Below the pieces are notes generated by a model that saw only the letters and a program-made list of their open reading frames with translations, was not told where the DNA came from and did not search any database. The translations under genes and the position numbers were made by a program. DNA of 26,610 bases from Microcystis aeruginosa W13-11 (GTDB lineage: Bacteria; Cyanobacteriota; Cyanobacteriia; Cyanobacteriales; Microcystaceae): NCBI GenBank assembly GCA_009995705.1, contig JAADBR010000091.1:1-26610 (forward strand). Reading direction: 5' to 3'. Of the stretch, positions 7,644 through 14,943 are shown in pieces (the stretch's first letter is position 1; every line of letters begins with the position of its first letter).

Positions 7644-8648
7644 TTAGGTTTCCGAGGGGAAATAACCAAACAGTTTTTTATAATCAGAGGCCAGATATCC
7701 TCGATGAAAAAAGCCTAATTCTTCGGCAATTTCATGAATTAATTTTGTCTGATTATTTTGGTTAAGAGATTGATGTAAAGCATTAAGACGAAGCAACTTA
7801 AAATAATTGTTAGGAGACATTTGATAGAAGTCTTTAAATATATATTCTAAGGTGCGTTGACTGACTCCTAAGTCTTGACAAATTATGGAAATAGTCAGAT
7901 CAGAACGCAGATTTTTTCTCATCATTTCTTCTGCTTTTTTGAGGATAGAGGTACGTTTGATAGCGTTTTTAGGGGTTTTAATATCTTTGGTTGCTGCTAA
8001 AGTTAAAAGAAAATCTTTGACGATTTCTTCTTTTAATTTTTGATTGACAAAATTCAATCTTAATGCTTTTCTTTGCCCAGATATTTGTGGACGATCTAAA
8101 TTAAATAGCATTTGATAAAGTTGATGACAAGATTGTTGGAGATGACGAATTTTTTCCCCTGGGCAAATCACAATAGAGGAAGCGGAAGAATTTAAAAACT
8201 TTTTCGCTTCTGGTAGCTCTAAAGTTTGGCACAATTGTTGTAGATAATCATCATTAACGTAAAGCTGAAAACGATTAGAAAAAGGATGTTGAAAAACAGA
8301 AATTTCTGATTTAGGGGGGACAATCACCAGATAGTTATTTCCTAATTGATACAAATTTTGGAAGAAGACAGGATTCACCTGAAAAGGAATCGCAAAAACC
8401 CACATTTTAGAATGGACTACTCCCGCAACATTCATTAAACAATTACGTTGGGATAATTCTAGCATCACTTCATCGATAATGATCCTTGAAAGATACCCTT
8501 CAAAATGATCACCACTGAGTTGTACAGCATCTAAATCGACAAATTCTCGATTCTGAAAATAACCAGAAAAGTTGCAAAAATATTCACTTTTAAAGGTTAA
8601 TTCCTGAGAATTAATTAAAATATTGGTTTTACTGTCAAAAATAAACAT
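7644..8648 (-). CDS. AraC-family transcriptional regulator
   Basis: The 334-aa protein has an AraC/XylS DNA-binding domain at its C-terminus. The first helix-turn-helix is DLTISIICQDLGVSQRTLEYIF at about 250-271. The linker helix follows (SPNNYFKLLRLNALHQSL), then the second HTH in HEIAEELGFFHRGYLASDYKKLFG at about 305-328. The N-terminal 240 residues form a sensor region, probably a cupin-like or EutR-like fold; its ligand is unknown. The protein stops soon after GYFPSET, slightly shorter than members ending in 'P..YR'. It is divergent from the tandem-repeat ORF at 8842, with 193 nt between the starts, so regulation of that ORF is plausible but unproven. DNA composition is AT-rich, like other accessory genes here. 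Confidence 0.9.
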   Translation of the reverse strand: MFIFDSKTNILINSQELTFKSEYFCNFSGYFQNREFVDLDAVQLSGDHFEGYLSRIIIDEVMLELSQRNCLMNVAGVVHSKMWVFAIPFQVNPVFFQNLYQLGNNYLVIVPPKSEISVFQHPFSNRFQLYVNDDYLQQLCQTLELPEAKKFLNSSASSIVICPGEKIRHLQQSCHQLYQMLFNLDRPQISGQRKALRLNFVNQKLKEEIVKDFLLTLAATKDIKTPKNAIKRTSILKKAEEMMRKNLRSDLTISIICQDLGVSQRTLEYIFKDFYQMSPNNYFKLLRLNALHQSLNQNNQTKLIHEIAEELGFFHRGYLASDYKKLFGYFPSET

Positions 8649-8841
8649 CTATGTATAACTTCTTAGTTATTGAGTAAATTAAACTTTTTTGCCCATCAAT
8701 TTAAAAACTTGCGTTTTTTGGATCGTTTTAGCATAGACGACTGAGTAGTATGAGTTACAGCAGAGTTGATTGGTTAATTTTGTCCATCAGTGTCATCCAG
8801 GTTAAATCTCTCACTTTTTCCGGTTATCAATTACCAAGTAA

Positions 8842-9345
8842 ATGTCGATGGTTAAACAATATACGCCATTTAAAGATTGCTCTGGGGTATTAGGTGCAGA
8901 AATTCCTCAATTACGTCCCCCGGCATTTTCTGATGAGCCAAAATATAACACATTTAGCTATACCTATTATCCAGGGGGACTGGAAATTTCCGATAGCTAT
9001 ATCTATTATCCAGGAGAATCAGAAATTTCCGAAGCCCTTGCCAGGGAAATCACTACGTTCGCCGTTCCCCCGACAAATTATCCAGGGGGATTGGAAATTT
9101 CCGATAGCTATATCTATTATCCAGGAGAATCAGAAATTTCCGAAGCCCTTGCCAGGGAAATCACTACGTTCGCCGTTCCCCCGACAAATTATCTAGGGGG
9201 ATTGGAAATTTCCGATGGCTATATCTATTATCCAGGAGGAGCGGAAATTTCCGAAGCTGTTGTTCCTAATATTAGCACTCGTCTTTGTGCGCTCAAAGCA
9301 ATCATAGCATTTTTCATCAGAATGAGGCATGGGCAAGGGGGTTAA
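8842..9345 (+). CDS. Tandem-repeat peptide of unknown function, possibly a multi-core RiPP-type precursor
   Basis: The 167-aa frame has about 42 unique residues, then two full copies and one partial copy of a 37-residue repeat. Inside the repeat a shorter motif, (Y/N)Y(P/L)G(G/E)xEIS, occurs six times: YYPGGLEIS, YYPGESEIS, NYPGGLEIS, YYPGESEIS, NYLGGLEIS and YYPGGAEIS. Between them are alternating segments DSYIY and EALAREITTFAVPPTN. The tail (VPNISTRLCALKAIIAFF...) is unique. Only this frame stays open through all repeats; the overlapping frame hits TAG in the third copy. I know no family for it. The alternation resembles cyanobactin precursors, where a YDG-type element and a G(L/V)E(A/P)S-type element flank each core. 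The leader is not PatE-like and no maturation enzyme is nearby. No clear ribosome site is seen, so expression is uncertain. Confidence 0.5.
   Translation: MSMVKQYTPFKDCSGVLGAEIPQLRPPAFSDEPKYNTFSYTYYPGGLEISDSYIYYPGESEISEALAREITTFAVPPTNYPGGLEISDSYIYYPGESEISEALAREITTFAVPPTNYLGGLEISDGYIYYPGGAEISEAVVPNISTRLCALKAIIAFFIRMRHGQGG
8971..9257 (+). repeat. 111-bp direct tandem repeat
   Basis: Units start at 8971, 9082 and 9193, each 111 bp later, and the third is partial. Units 1 and 2 are nearly identical; the one clear difference is a C/T at the CTG/TTG leucine codon. Unit 3 has diverged more and loses similarity after about 9257. Each unit contains two copies of a 27-bp subunit, TATTATCCAGGnGnAnnnG followed by AAATTTCC. 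111 is a multiple of three, so the reading frame is kept. Confidence 0.9.
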
Positions 9346-9515
9346 ACCCTTTGTTGGCAAAACTTGTCGATACCTCAGTAACGTGAAAAGCTCTATAACT
9401 ACACATCTAAAGCCGCCGACATCCTCTTTATCATCAGGAGGGGCTGTAACATTCAGCGTTAATCAAGGAGACCCGATCATAAACTTACTAGGCGGATCCA
9501 GTGGTAAAGAATTTT

Positions 9516-9710
9516 ATGAACCTCGCCGTCGTTACCAATTATATTTTTGGTTTCGTCCTCATCATTTTTGGCAGCGATAGTGCGATCGCAGATTGTGTAG
9601 AGAGTTTGTCGGGTGGGCAATGCCTATTCTACATTCAAGGTAAAATAGAGCCAAGGAAGTTAGTAGAGAGAGAAAGCTATTTTGCCAGCTATGAGCCAAA
9701 CCCTACCTAA
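9516..9710 (+). CDS. Possible small secreted protein, low confidence
   Basis: From the ATG at 9516 the frame gives 64 aa, with a signal-like start MNLAVVTNYIFGFVLIIF followed by GSDSAIADCVESLSGGQC. The second half (FYIQGKIEPRKLVERES...) overlaps the start of the Uma2 gene and is unlike a protein core. The DNA at 9606-9630 (GGGTGGGCAATGCC...) resembles a common intergenic palindrome family, so the 3' part may be repeat sequence. It could be a real short exported peptide whose end was replaced, or simply an open frame by chance. Confidence 0.2.
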   Translation: MNLAVVTNYIFGFVLIIFGSDSAIADCVESLSGGQCLFYIQGKIEPRKLVERESYFASYEPNPT

Positions 9711-10305
9711 AACTGTTAATTTTGAGGAATTCATCCCTTGGCTGCCTGAAAATTCTGGAGTACGTTATGAGCTACACAAGGGAAATATTATTGAAATGGC
9801 ACAACCCGCAGGAGCACACGAGGAAATCAAAGGATTTTTAACTGTTAAACTCAGTGGAATAATTGATAGACTGGGGCTTCCTTATTTAATTCCTAACCAA
9901 GCGATTGTCAGACCTGCTGGTAAAAATTCTGGTTATTTTCCTGATGTATTAGTGCTAAATCGAACCAAGCTCGCTCAGGAAAAATTATGGAAAAAAGAAT
10001 CAATTATTAGTGAGGGTGCATCTATCCCTCTGATCATTGAAGTGGTATCGACTAACTGGCGTGATGATTACTACTTAAAATTTGCTGATTATGAAGAAAT
10101 GGGTATTCCTGAATATTGGATTGTCGATTATGCAGCCTTGGGTGGGCGTAATTTTCTTGGCACTCCTGAACAACCGACTATCTCTGTTTGTCGCTTAGTT
10201 GAGGAAGAATATCAAATCCGGCAATTTCGAGACAGCGATCGCCTAATTTCCCAGACTTTCACGGAATTAAATCTCACTGTCAATCAGATTTTCTTAAGTC
10301 TGTAG
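9691..10305 (+). CDS. Uma2 family (DUF820) putative restriction endonuclease
   Basis: The ATG at 9691 gives MSQTLPKTVNFEEFIPWLP and 204 aa; a TTG 9 nt upstream is unlikely. Conserved Uma2 features are YELHKGNIIEM near residue 30, FPDVLVLNR near 90 (the PD strand), PLIIEVVSTNWRDDYYLK near 115-130 with the E and the downstream lysine, and YEEMGIPEYWIVDYAAL. Residues LGGRNFLG and RDSDRLISQTF are typical of the subfamily most common in cyanobacteria. All key residues are present, so this copy looks intact. A purine-rich GAGAGAGAAAG stretch upstream could be its ribosome site. Its 3' end overlaps the end of a broken small gene on the other strand. Confidence 0.9.
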   Translation: MSQTLPKTVNFEEFIPWLPENSGVRYELHKGNIIEMAQPAGAHEEIKGFLTVKLSGIIDRLGLPYLIPNQAIVRPAGKNSGYFPDVLVLNRTKLAQEKLWKKESIISEGASIPLIIEVVSTNWRDDYYLKFADYEEMGIPEYWIVDYAALGGRNFLGTPEQPTISVCRLVEEEYQIRQFRDSDRLISQTFTELNLTVNQIFLSL

Positions 10306-10458
10306 GGTGTGCATCGTCCACCTTACTCTTTTCGCTTTTTTCGTCAGTTTGAGGGGTTGATTTTGCCGCTTAAAATCCGCAATTATTGCCTTTATTTGCT
10401 CCATCTGCTTGGGTTTTAAGCCATTAAGCTCAATTTATTTTATCGCTTTCGTGTTCAT
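10294..10458 (-). pseudogene. Small antitoxin-like gene interrupted by a TAA
   Basis: Reading the minus strand from the ATG at 10458 gives MNTKAIK, a TAA, then IELNGLKPKQMEQIKAIIAD followed by FKRQNQPLKLTKKAKR before the terminal TAA at 10294-10296. The 55-codon frame has one internal stop and is otherwise coherent, with basic and helical character. It looks like a short antitoxin or DNA-binding peptide broken by a nonsense mutation. A restart at the internal ATG (MEQIKAIIAD...) is possible. I see no toxin next to it. It overlaps the Uma2 stop by 12 nt. Confidence 0.35.
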
Positions 10459-10508
10459 GTTCTCAAGGTGGCTACTAAGACAAGGTCGTAAACTAAGAGG
10501 CATTTTAA

Positions 10509-13259
10509 ATGAGAGAAATTTGGGGATCCCTATTTATTTTTTTAGTCTGTCCTATTATCGGGGGATTGCCTCTGATTGATTGGATAAATTATCTCGTAAC
10601 TGGACGTAAATTATCCCAATTAGGTACTGGTAATATCGGTGTAACTGCCGCTTTTTACCATGGGGGTAAATCAGTGGGAATTTTGGCGGTAATTTCGGAA
10701 GCAGTTAAGGGAATTATCGTTATTCTCCTAACCCGTTTCTTTTTTCCCACCGGCTCCACCTGGGAATTATTAGCTTTAATTGCCTTAGTCGTGGGGCGCT
10801 ATTGGTTAGGAAAAGGTGCAGGAACGACTAATGTTTTCTGGGGATTAATTGTTCACGATTTTGTCGCTATTTTTCTCACCTCAATTATCAGTGGGATTAG
10901 CTTTACTGTCTTTCGAGAAAAATCTACGGGTAGATTGGTAGGATTATTTTTATTAGCTTTAATTCTCACCTTGCGCCGTCCCCACGATTCAGGTTATATT
11001 ATAACTGCCATTGCTTTAGCCTGTTTATTAGGGGCAATTTTTCAAAAAATTGCCGACGATTTAGACTTACCCGAAGCAAATGTTAACAATGAATCAAAAA
11101 CTATGTTTCGTTTTTTTCGTGGAGATCGAGCGATCCAAACTCTTGATGACAATCTGGCAGCTTCAAAAGTGGGACAAAAAGCCGCCACTCTAGCCAATCT
11201 TAAGCGTGCCGGTTATCCCATCCCTAGGGGGTGGATTTTACCACCAGGAGATGATCCACAGCCGTTAATAGAATCTCTTCATCCTGATATTAATCATCCC
11301 TTAGTCGTGCGCTCTTCCGCTATTGGAGAAGATAGTGAAACTGCTTCATCTGCGGGACAATATACCACAATTCTTAACGTCATCGATCAAGAAAATTTAG
11401 CGGCGGCGATTTTAAGTTGCCAAACCTCCTATGATAGTCCTAATGCTGTTAATTATCGACTCGATCGAGGTCAAGAAAACACGGCCATGGCTGTGTTAAT
11501 TCAAGAACAAATTCGAGGAGTTTTTTCGGGGGTTGCCTTCAGTCGTGATCCGATTAATCCTCTTAGTTTAGATGTGGTTATTGAAACTTTACCCGGAGAT
11601 GCCACCAGAGTCGTATCGGGGAGAGTCACCCCCGAAAATTATCGAGTTAATTTAGAAGAAAATATCATCATCGGAGAGGGAGATATTCCCCCGGCTATTA
11701 TTCAACAGGTAGCTAATCTCTGTCGGCAATTAGAAAACCTTGATCATGGCATTCCCCAAGATATAGAATGGACTCATGACGGACACAAGTTATGGTTATT
11801 ACAGTGCCGTTCTATCACTAATTTACAGCCAATTTGGACAAGAAAAATCGCAGCTGAAGTTATCCCCGGAGTAATTCGTCCCTTGCCTTGGTCGATTAAT
11901 CGTCCTTTAACCTGTGGAGTTTGGGGAGACATTTTCCAGTTAGTTTTAAACAAAAAAGCCCTCGATTTGGAATTCAATGAAACAGCGACTTTACACTATC
12001 AAAGAGCCTATTTTAATGCTTCTTTATTAGGCAAAATTTTCCGTCGCATGGGATTACCTCCAGAAAGCTTAGAATTCCTCACCAAAGGAGCAAAGTTTAC
12101 CAAACCACCGTTAACGGCAACCTTGGCTAATTCCCCTGGTTTATTAAAACTTTTAGGACGGGAATTACAGTTAGAAAAAGACTTTAGCCAAGATCAAAAA
12201 ACCTATTTTATCCCGACGCTCGAAAAAATTAACGCTACTTCCCTAGAAGCTTTATCTTCTGGGGAGATTTTAGAGCAAATTGAGGAGATTTTAACCGTCT
12301 TAAAAAAAGCTACTTATTATAGTATTCTTGCCCCCCTTAGCTTCGCTTTGCGTCGCAGTATCTCGCGAGTACCTTTTGAGAAATTGGATAACTCCCAAGC
12401 ACCGGAAATAGCCTCAATGCGATCGCTATCTGAACTGAGAAAAAATACGCTCGATCAAGATTTTGACTCAGCTTTTTCCCTCTGGTTAGAAACCTACGGT
12501 TATTTAAGCGAAGTGGGGACTGATATTTCGATACCGAGATGGCGAGAAAATCCCCCATATCTGCTACAACTACCCTTAGATATTCCGGGTAATAATAGCC
12601 AGAAAAAAGTCAAATCGTCCCACAATGTCCAAAAAAGATTAAATGTCAAAAACCAAGTCACTGAAATTTACTCCCGTCTTTTAGCTCACCTACGCTGGCA
12701 TTTTCTCGCTTTGGAAACCCTCTGGTTACGGCAGCAAATATTATCGGAGACGGGAGATATATTTTATCTAAATTACTCAGAAGTTACCCGGTTAGGTCAG
12801 AATAATACAATCGCCAATCTTAACCAGATTATTGGTCAGCGTCGCCAACAATTCCAAGAAAACTCTCAATTAAACGATATTCCCTATATCGTTTATGGAC
12901 AACCACCGAAAAGAGAATTTTTAGTTTCAAATTTAACTGCCAAAAAACGCTTACAGGGAATTGCCGCTAGTGGGGGGACAGTGGAGGGACGAGTCAAAAT
13001 TATGCCAACCCTACAAAATCTAGAAATTGCCCCTCATACTATTCTCGTTATTCCCTATACCGACTCAGGATGGTCCCCTTTATTATCCCAGGCTGTGGGC
13101 ATTATTGCCGAGGTGGGGGGACAATTATCCCATGGTGCTATTATTGCCAGAGAATACGGAATTCCGGCGGTTATGGATGTGCATAATGCCATGAAATTGT
13201 TAAAAGATGGTCAATTAATTCGTCTCGATGGCAGTCAAGGAATTATTGAAATTCTCTAG
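10509..13259 (+). CDS. PlsY-like acyltransferase fused to PEP-synthase/rifampin-phosphotransferase-like ATP and phosphohistidine domains
   Basis: The 916-aa protein starts at an ATG preceded by AAGAGG. Residues 1-185 are a multi-pass membrane domain like PlsY, the acyl-phosphate:glycerol-3-phosphate acyltransferase. It has LGTGNIGVT at 38-46 (PlsY motif 1) and LGKGAGTTN at 100-108 (motif 2), but the 'GH.FP' before motif 2 reads VGRYW and the HR-N-RL motif 3 is not seen. Residues 215-440 are a PPDK/PEP-synthase ATP-binding domain with VRSSAIGED at 267-275, SAGQY, and IEWTHDGHKLWLLQCRSIT. A middle region of about 370 residues follows. The C-terminal 105 residues are the swivelling phosphohistidine domain, with GGQLSHGAIIARE (His about 875). 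There is no PEP/pyruvate barrel. ATP domain, middle domain and His domain is the order of rifampin phosphotransferases. The acceptor is unknown. Confidence 0.85.
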   Translation: MREIWGSLFIFLVCPIIGGLPLIDWINYLVTGRKLSQLGTGNIGVTAAFYHGGKSVGILAVISEAVKGIIVILLTRFFFPTGSTWELLALIALVVGRYWLGKGAGTTNVFWGLIVHDFVAIFLTSIISGISFTVFREKSTGRLVGLFLLALILTLRRPHDSGYIITAIALACLLGAIFQKIADDLDLPEANVNNESKTMFRFFRGDRAIQTLDDNLAASKVGQKAATLANLKRAGYPIPRGWILPPGDDPQPLIESLHPDINHPLVVRSSAIGEDSETASSAGQYTTILNVIDQENLAAAILSCQTSYDSPNAVNYRLDRGQENTAMAVLIQEQIRGVFSGVAFSRDPINPLSLDVVIETLPGDATRVVSGRVTPENYRVNLEENIIIGEGDIPPAIIQQVANLCRQLENLDHGIPQDIEWTHDGHKLWLLQCRSITNLQPIWTRKIAAEVIPGVIRPLPWSINRPLTCGVWGDIFQLVLNKKALDLEFNETATLHYQRAYFNASLLGKIFRRMGLPPESLEFLTKGAKFTKPPLTATLANSPGLLKLLGRELQLEKDFSQDQKTYFIPTLEKINATSLEALSSGEILEQIEEILTVLKKATYYSILAPLSFALRRSISRVPFEKLDNSQAPEIASMRSLSELRKNTLDQDFDSAFSLWLETYGYLSEVGTDISIPRWRENPPYLLQLPLDIPGNNSQKKVKSSHNVQKRLNVKNQVTEIYSRLLAHLRWHFLALETLWLRQQILSETGDIFYLNYSEVTRLGQNNTIANLNQIIGQRRQQFQENSQLNDIPYIVYGQPPKREFLVSNLTAKKRLQGIAASGGTVEGRVKIMPTLQNLEIAPHTILVIPYTDSGWSPLLSQAVGIIAEVGGQLSHGAIIAREYGIPAVMDVHNAMKLLKDGQLIRLDGSQGIIEIL

Positions 13260-14007
13260 GCATTAGGGGACAGGGTGCGGGGTGTGGGGTTTTCCCGATT
13301 TTGAGGAGGTCAATTACCTAATTTTCAGGGAAAAAGTCCAGGAATTTTCTCCCCGATCACTCCCATATCTGGTACTTTTTGATTGAGAAAAGGTCTAAAA
13401 GTGTTACCCAACAAAGTTTTCAGATTTATTCAGCAAACCCTAAGTAGTCGTGCCAAATAAATTTCCTAGTGAAGATAGGCAAGAGGCAAAAGCTTTATCG
13501 AAATGTGTAATTAATTTTGCTTAGGGACTTACCAAATCCTGTTTAAAAGATATAGGAGAGCAGGGAGTGCCAGAGTTAGGAGAAGGGAGAAAAAAGCTGT
13601 CTCCTGACTCCTCAATAATGACTTCTAACCCAATGTGTAACAAGTATAAGCAAAAATTATCTATTAACTCCAAAAACTTGAGAATATTTAAATTAACATT
13701 TCGCAATATTTACAAATTCTTAAGAATTAATTGAGAAAGATTTTTATTTAACAACGATGTTATGCCGGTTACAGCGATTTGATAGAATTTCATAATCGGG
13801 TATTCTATGCTTTTTTGGGCAGCAAAGGTTGAAACCCTTGCCACCTAGAAGATAATCCCAATTAAGACAGGTAAATGAGTCAATTTCACCCACAATGATG
13901 ATCTTTTTTTTGTGTAGTTTTATTGCAAAAAAAAAGTTTTTTTGACAAAAAGCACAAAGTATGATAGCTCACCAATGAATTTCTAGCCGCAAACAGTAAT
14001 TGCTATA
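13260..14007. other. 748-nt non-coding spacer with repeats
   Basis: I see no convincing gene here; the 61-codon minus-strand frame at 13521-13706 lacks protein character. A G-rich tract GGGTGCGGGGTGTGGGG lies near 13275-13291 and a related one occurs near 17340-17370. ATTTATTCAGCAAACCCT at 13424-13441 is an inverted copy, with one mismatch, of 17150-17167. AGGAGA-type words and TCTCCTGACTCCT near 13550-13613 can pair. An A/T-rich segment with T9 and A9 runs lies near 13905-13945, before the end of the response-regulator gene. The spacer looks like an assembly of dispersed repeats. Confidence 0.6.
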
Positions 14008-14703
14008 CTAACTGGTTAAACCGTGTTTTAGGGCAAAACGTACCAATTCCGTGCGACTATTAGTACCAGTCTTGCTAAATAAGCGACTGACGTATTTTTC
14101 TACGTTCCTGACGCTGGTTTCTAGACGACTGGCAATTTCTTTATTCATCAATCCCTCCGCCACTAAATCTAAAACACTTTGTTCCCGGGGGGTAAGATCA
14201 ACCTTAATCGGGGGGGGAGTAGTAGTAAAAGTGTTCTGTTGTCCCACCTGCTGTTTTAATTCCCGGATATCTCGGGCAATTTCTTCTAATCTAGCGTTTT
14301 CGCTGGTGGCTTGCAGGGATTGACGACGGCGCTCGATTAAAGACTTGATTAATGCTTCTAATTCTTCGGGATCGAAAGGTTTGGATAAATAAGCATCACA
14401 ACCGGCATTATAACCCTGAATGCGATCGCTTGTCATCCCCCTTGCCGTGAGAAAAACCACGGGAATTGTCTGAAAACGAGCATCTTCGCGCAATCTCTTT
14501 AGAAACTGATAGCCATCCACCTGGGGCATCATAATGTCGGAGATAACTAATTCCGGAATTTCTTGATTGAGTAAATCCCAGGCTTCGTTAGCATTACTAG
14601 CAGTTCTTACCTCGAAGTCGTCCCCGTACTGTAGATATGCTTGCACAGATTCACGAACCCCCGGTTCGTCATCCACTAACAAAACTTTCGCAGGTGTGTC
14701 CAT
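14008..14703 (-). CDS. rre1: NarL/LuxR-type response regulator, Rre1/Ycf29-like
   Basis: The 231-aa protein has a receiver domain with D11/D12, phospho-acceptor D56 in SDIMMPQVDGY, T86 in FLTARGMT and K108 in LSKPFDPEEL. A linker leads to a LuxR-type helix-turn-helix at about 168-231 (LTPREQSVLDLVAEGLMNKE, then RNVEKYVSRLFSKTGTNSRT). The 'ARGMT-DRI-GY-AGCDAYLSKPF' and 'RNVEKYVSRLF.KT' blocks are typical of the Ycf29/Rre1 group, found in cyanobacteria and red-algal plastids and linked to stress gene control with partner Hik34. The ATG at 14703, 6 nt after GGGAG, is the best start; the TTG just before it is too close to that site. No histidine kinase gene is in the window. The family is firm; the Rre1 orthology is likely. 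Confidence 0.85.
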   Translation of the reverse strand: MDTPAKVLLVDDEPGVRESVQAYLQYGDDFEVRTASNANEAWDLLNQEIPELVISDIMMPQVDGYQFLKRLREDARFQTIPVVFLTARGMTSDRIQGYNAGCDAYLSKPFDPEELEALIKSLIERRRQSLQATSENARLEEIARDIRELKQQVGQQNTFTTTPPPIKVDLTPREQSVLDLVAEGLMNKEIASRLETSVRNVEKYVSRLFSKTGTNSRTELVRFALKHGLTS

Positions 14704-14943
14704 CAATTTCTCCCAGCGATCGAATATTGTCCGAATCCTATTTTATCAGCTATCAGGAAATAGGAGTCAGTAGTCGGGAGTTAGGAGTTAGGAGATTGCT
14801 TTTATTTATTCTCCCCTCTCCACACCCCACTTCCCAGATCATCCTCAAGATAGTGACGCTGGGTTAAGATAGCAGATAGAACTAAAAAGCTACAAAAATC
14901 ACACAATAATTTTACAATCCTTTCACCATTTTTAACAAATCCC

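Noticed and set aside
8750..8893. A 47-aa plus-strand frame (MSYSRVDWLILSISVIQVKS...) before and overlapping the repeat ORF.
   Set aside because: No ribosome site or family match; it overlaps the start of the repeat ORF and may be only leader sequence.
8894..9196. A second open frame (100 aa) through the same repeats.
   Set aside because: It ends at a TAG created in the third repeat unit, while the other frame stays open through all units.
8999..9240. The repeat peptide contains YIYY, the core of the myxobacterial peptide cittilin.
   Set aside because: A four-residue match is easily due to chance, and no P450 or partner methyltransferase lies next to the ORF. I kept only the broader repeat-layout hypothesis.
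8971..9257. The tandem repeats as a CRISPR array.
   Set aside because: Units are 111 bp and nearly identical throughout, with no short repeat separated by unique spacers, and no cas genes.
9329..9580. An 83-codon plus-strand frame after the repeat ORF.
   Set aside because: It overlaps the repeat ORF, has no recognisable domain and no ribosome site. Frameshifted continuation of the repeat protein was considered, but it shows no repeat motif.
13521..13706. A 61-codon minus-strand frame in the spacer before rre1.
   Set aside because: The translation is low in structure and crosses repeat words; nothing supports it as a gene.
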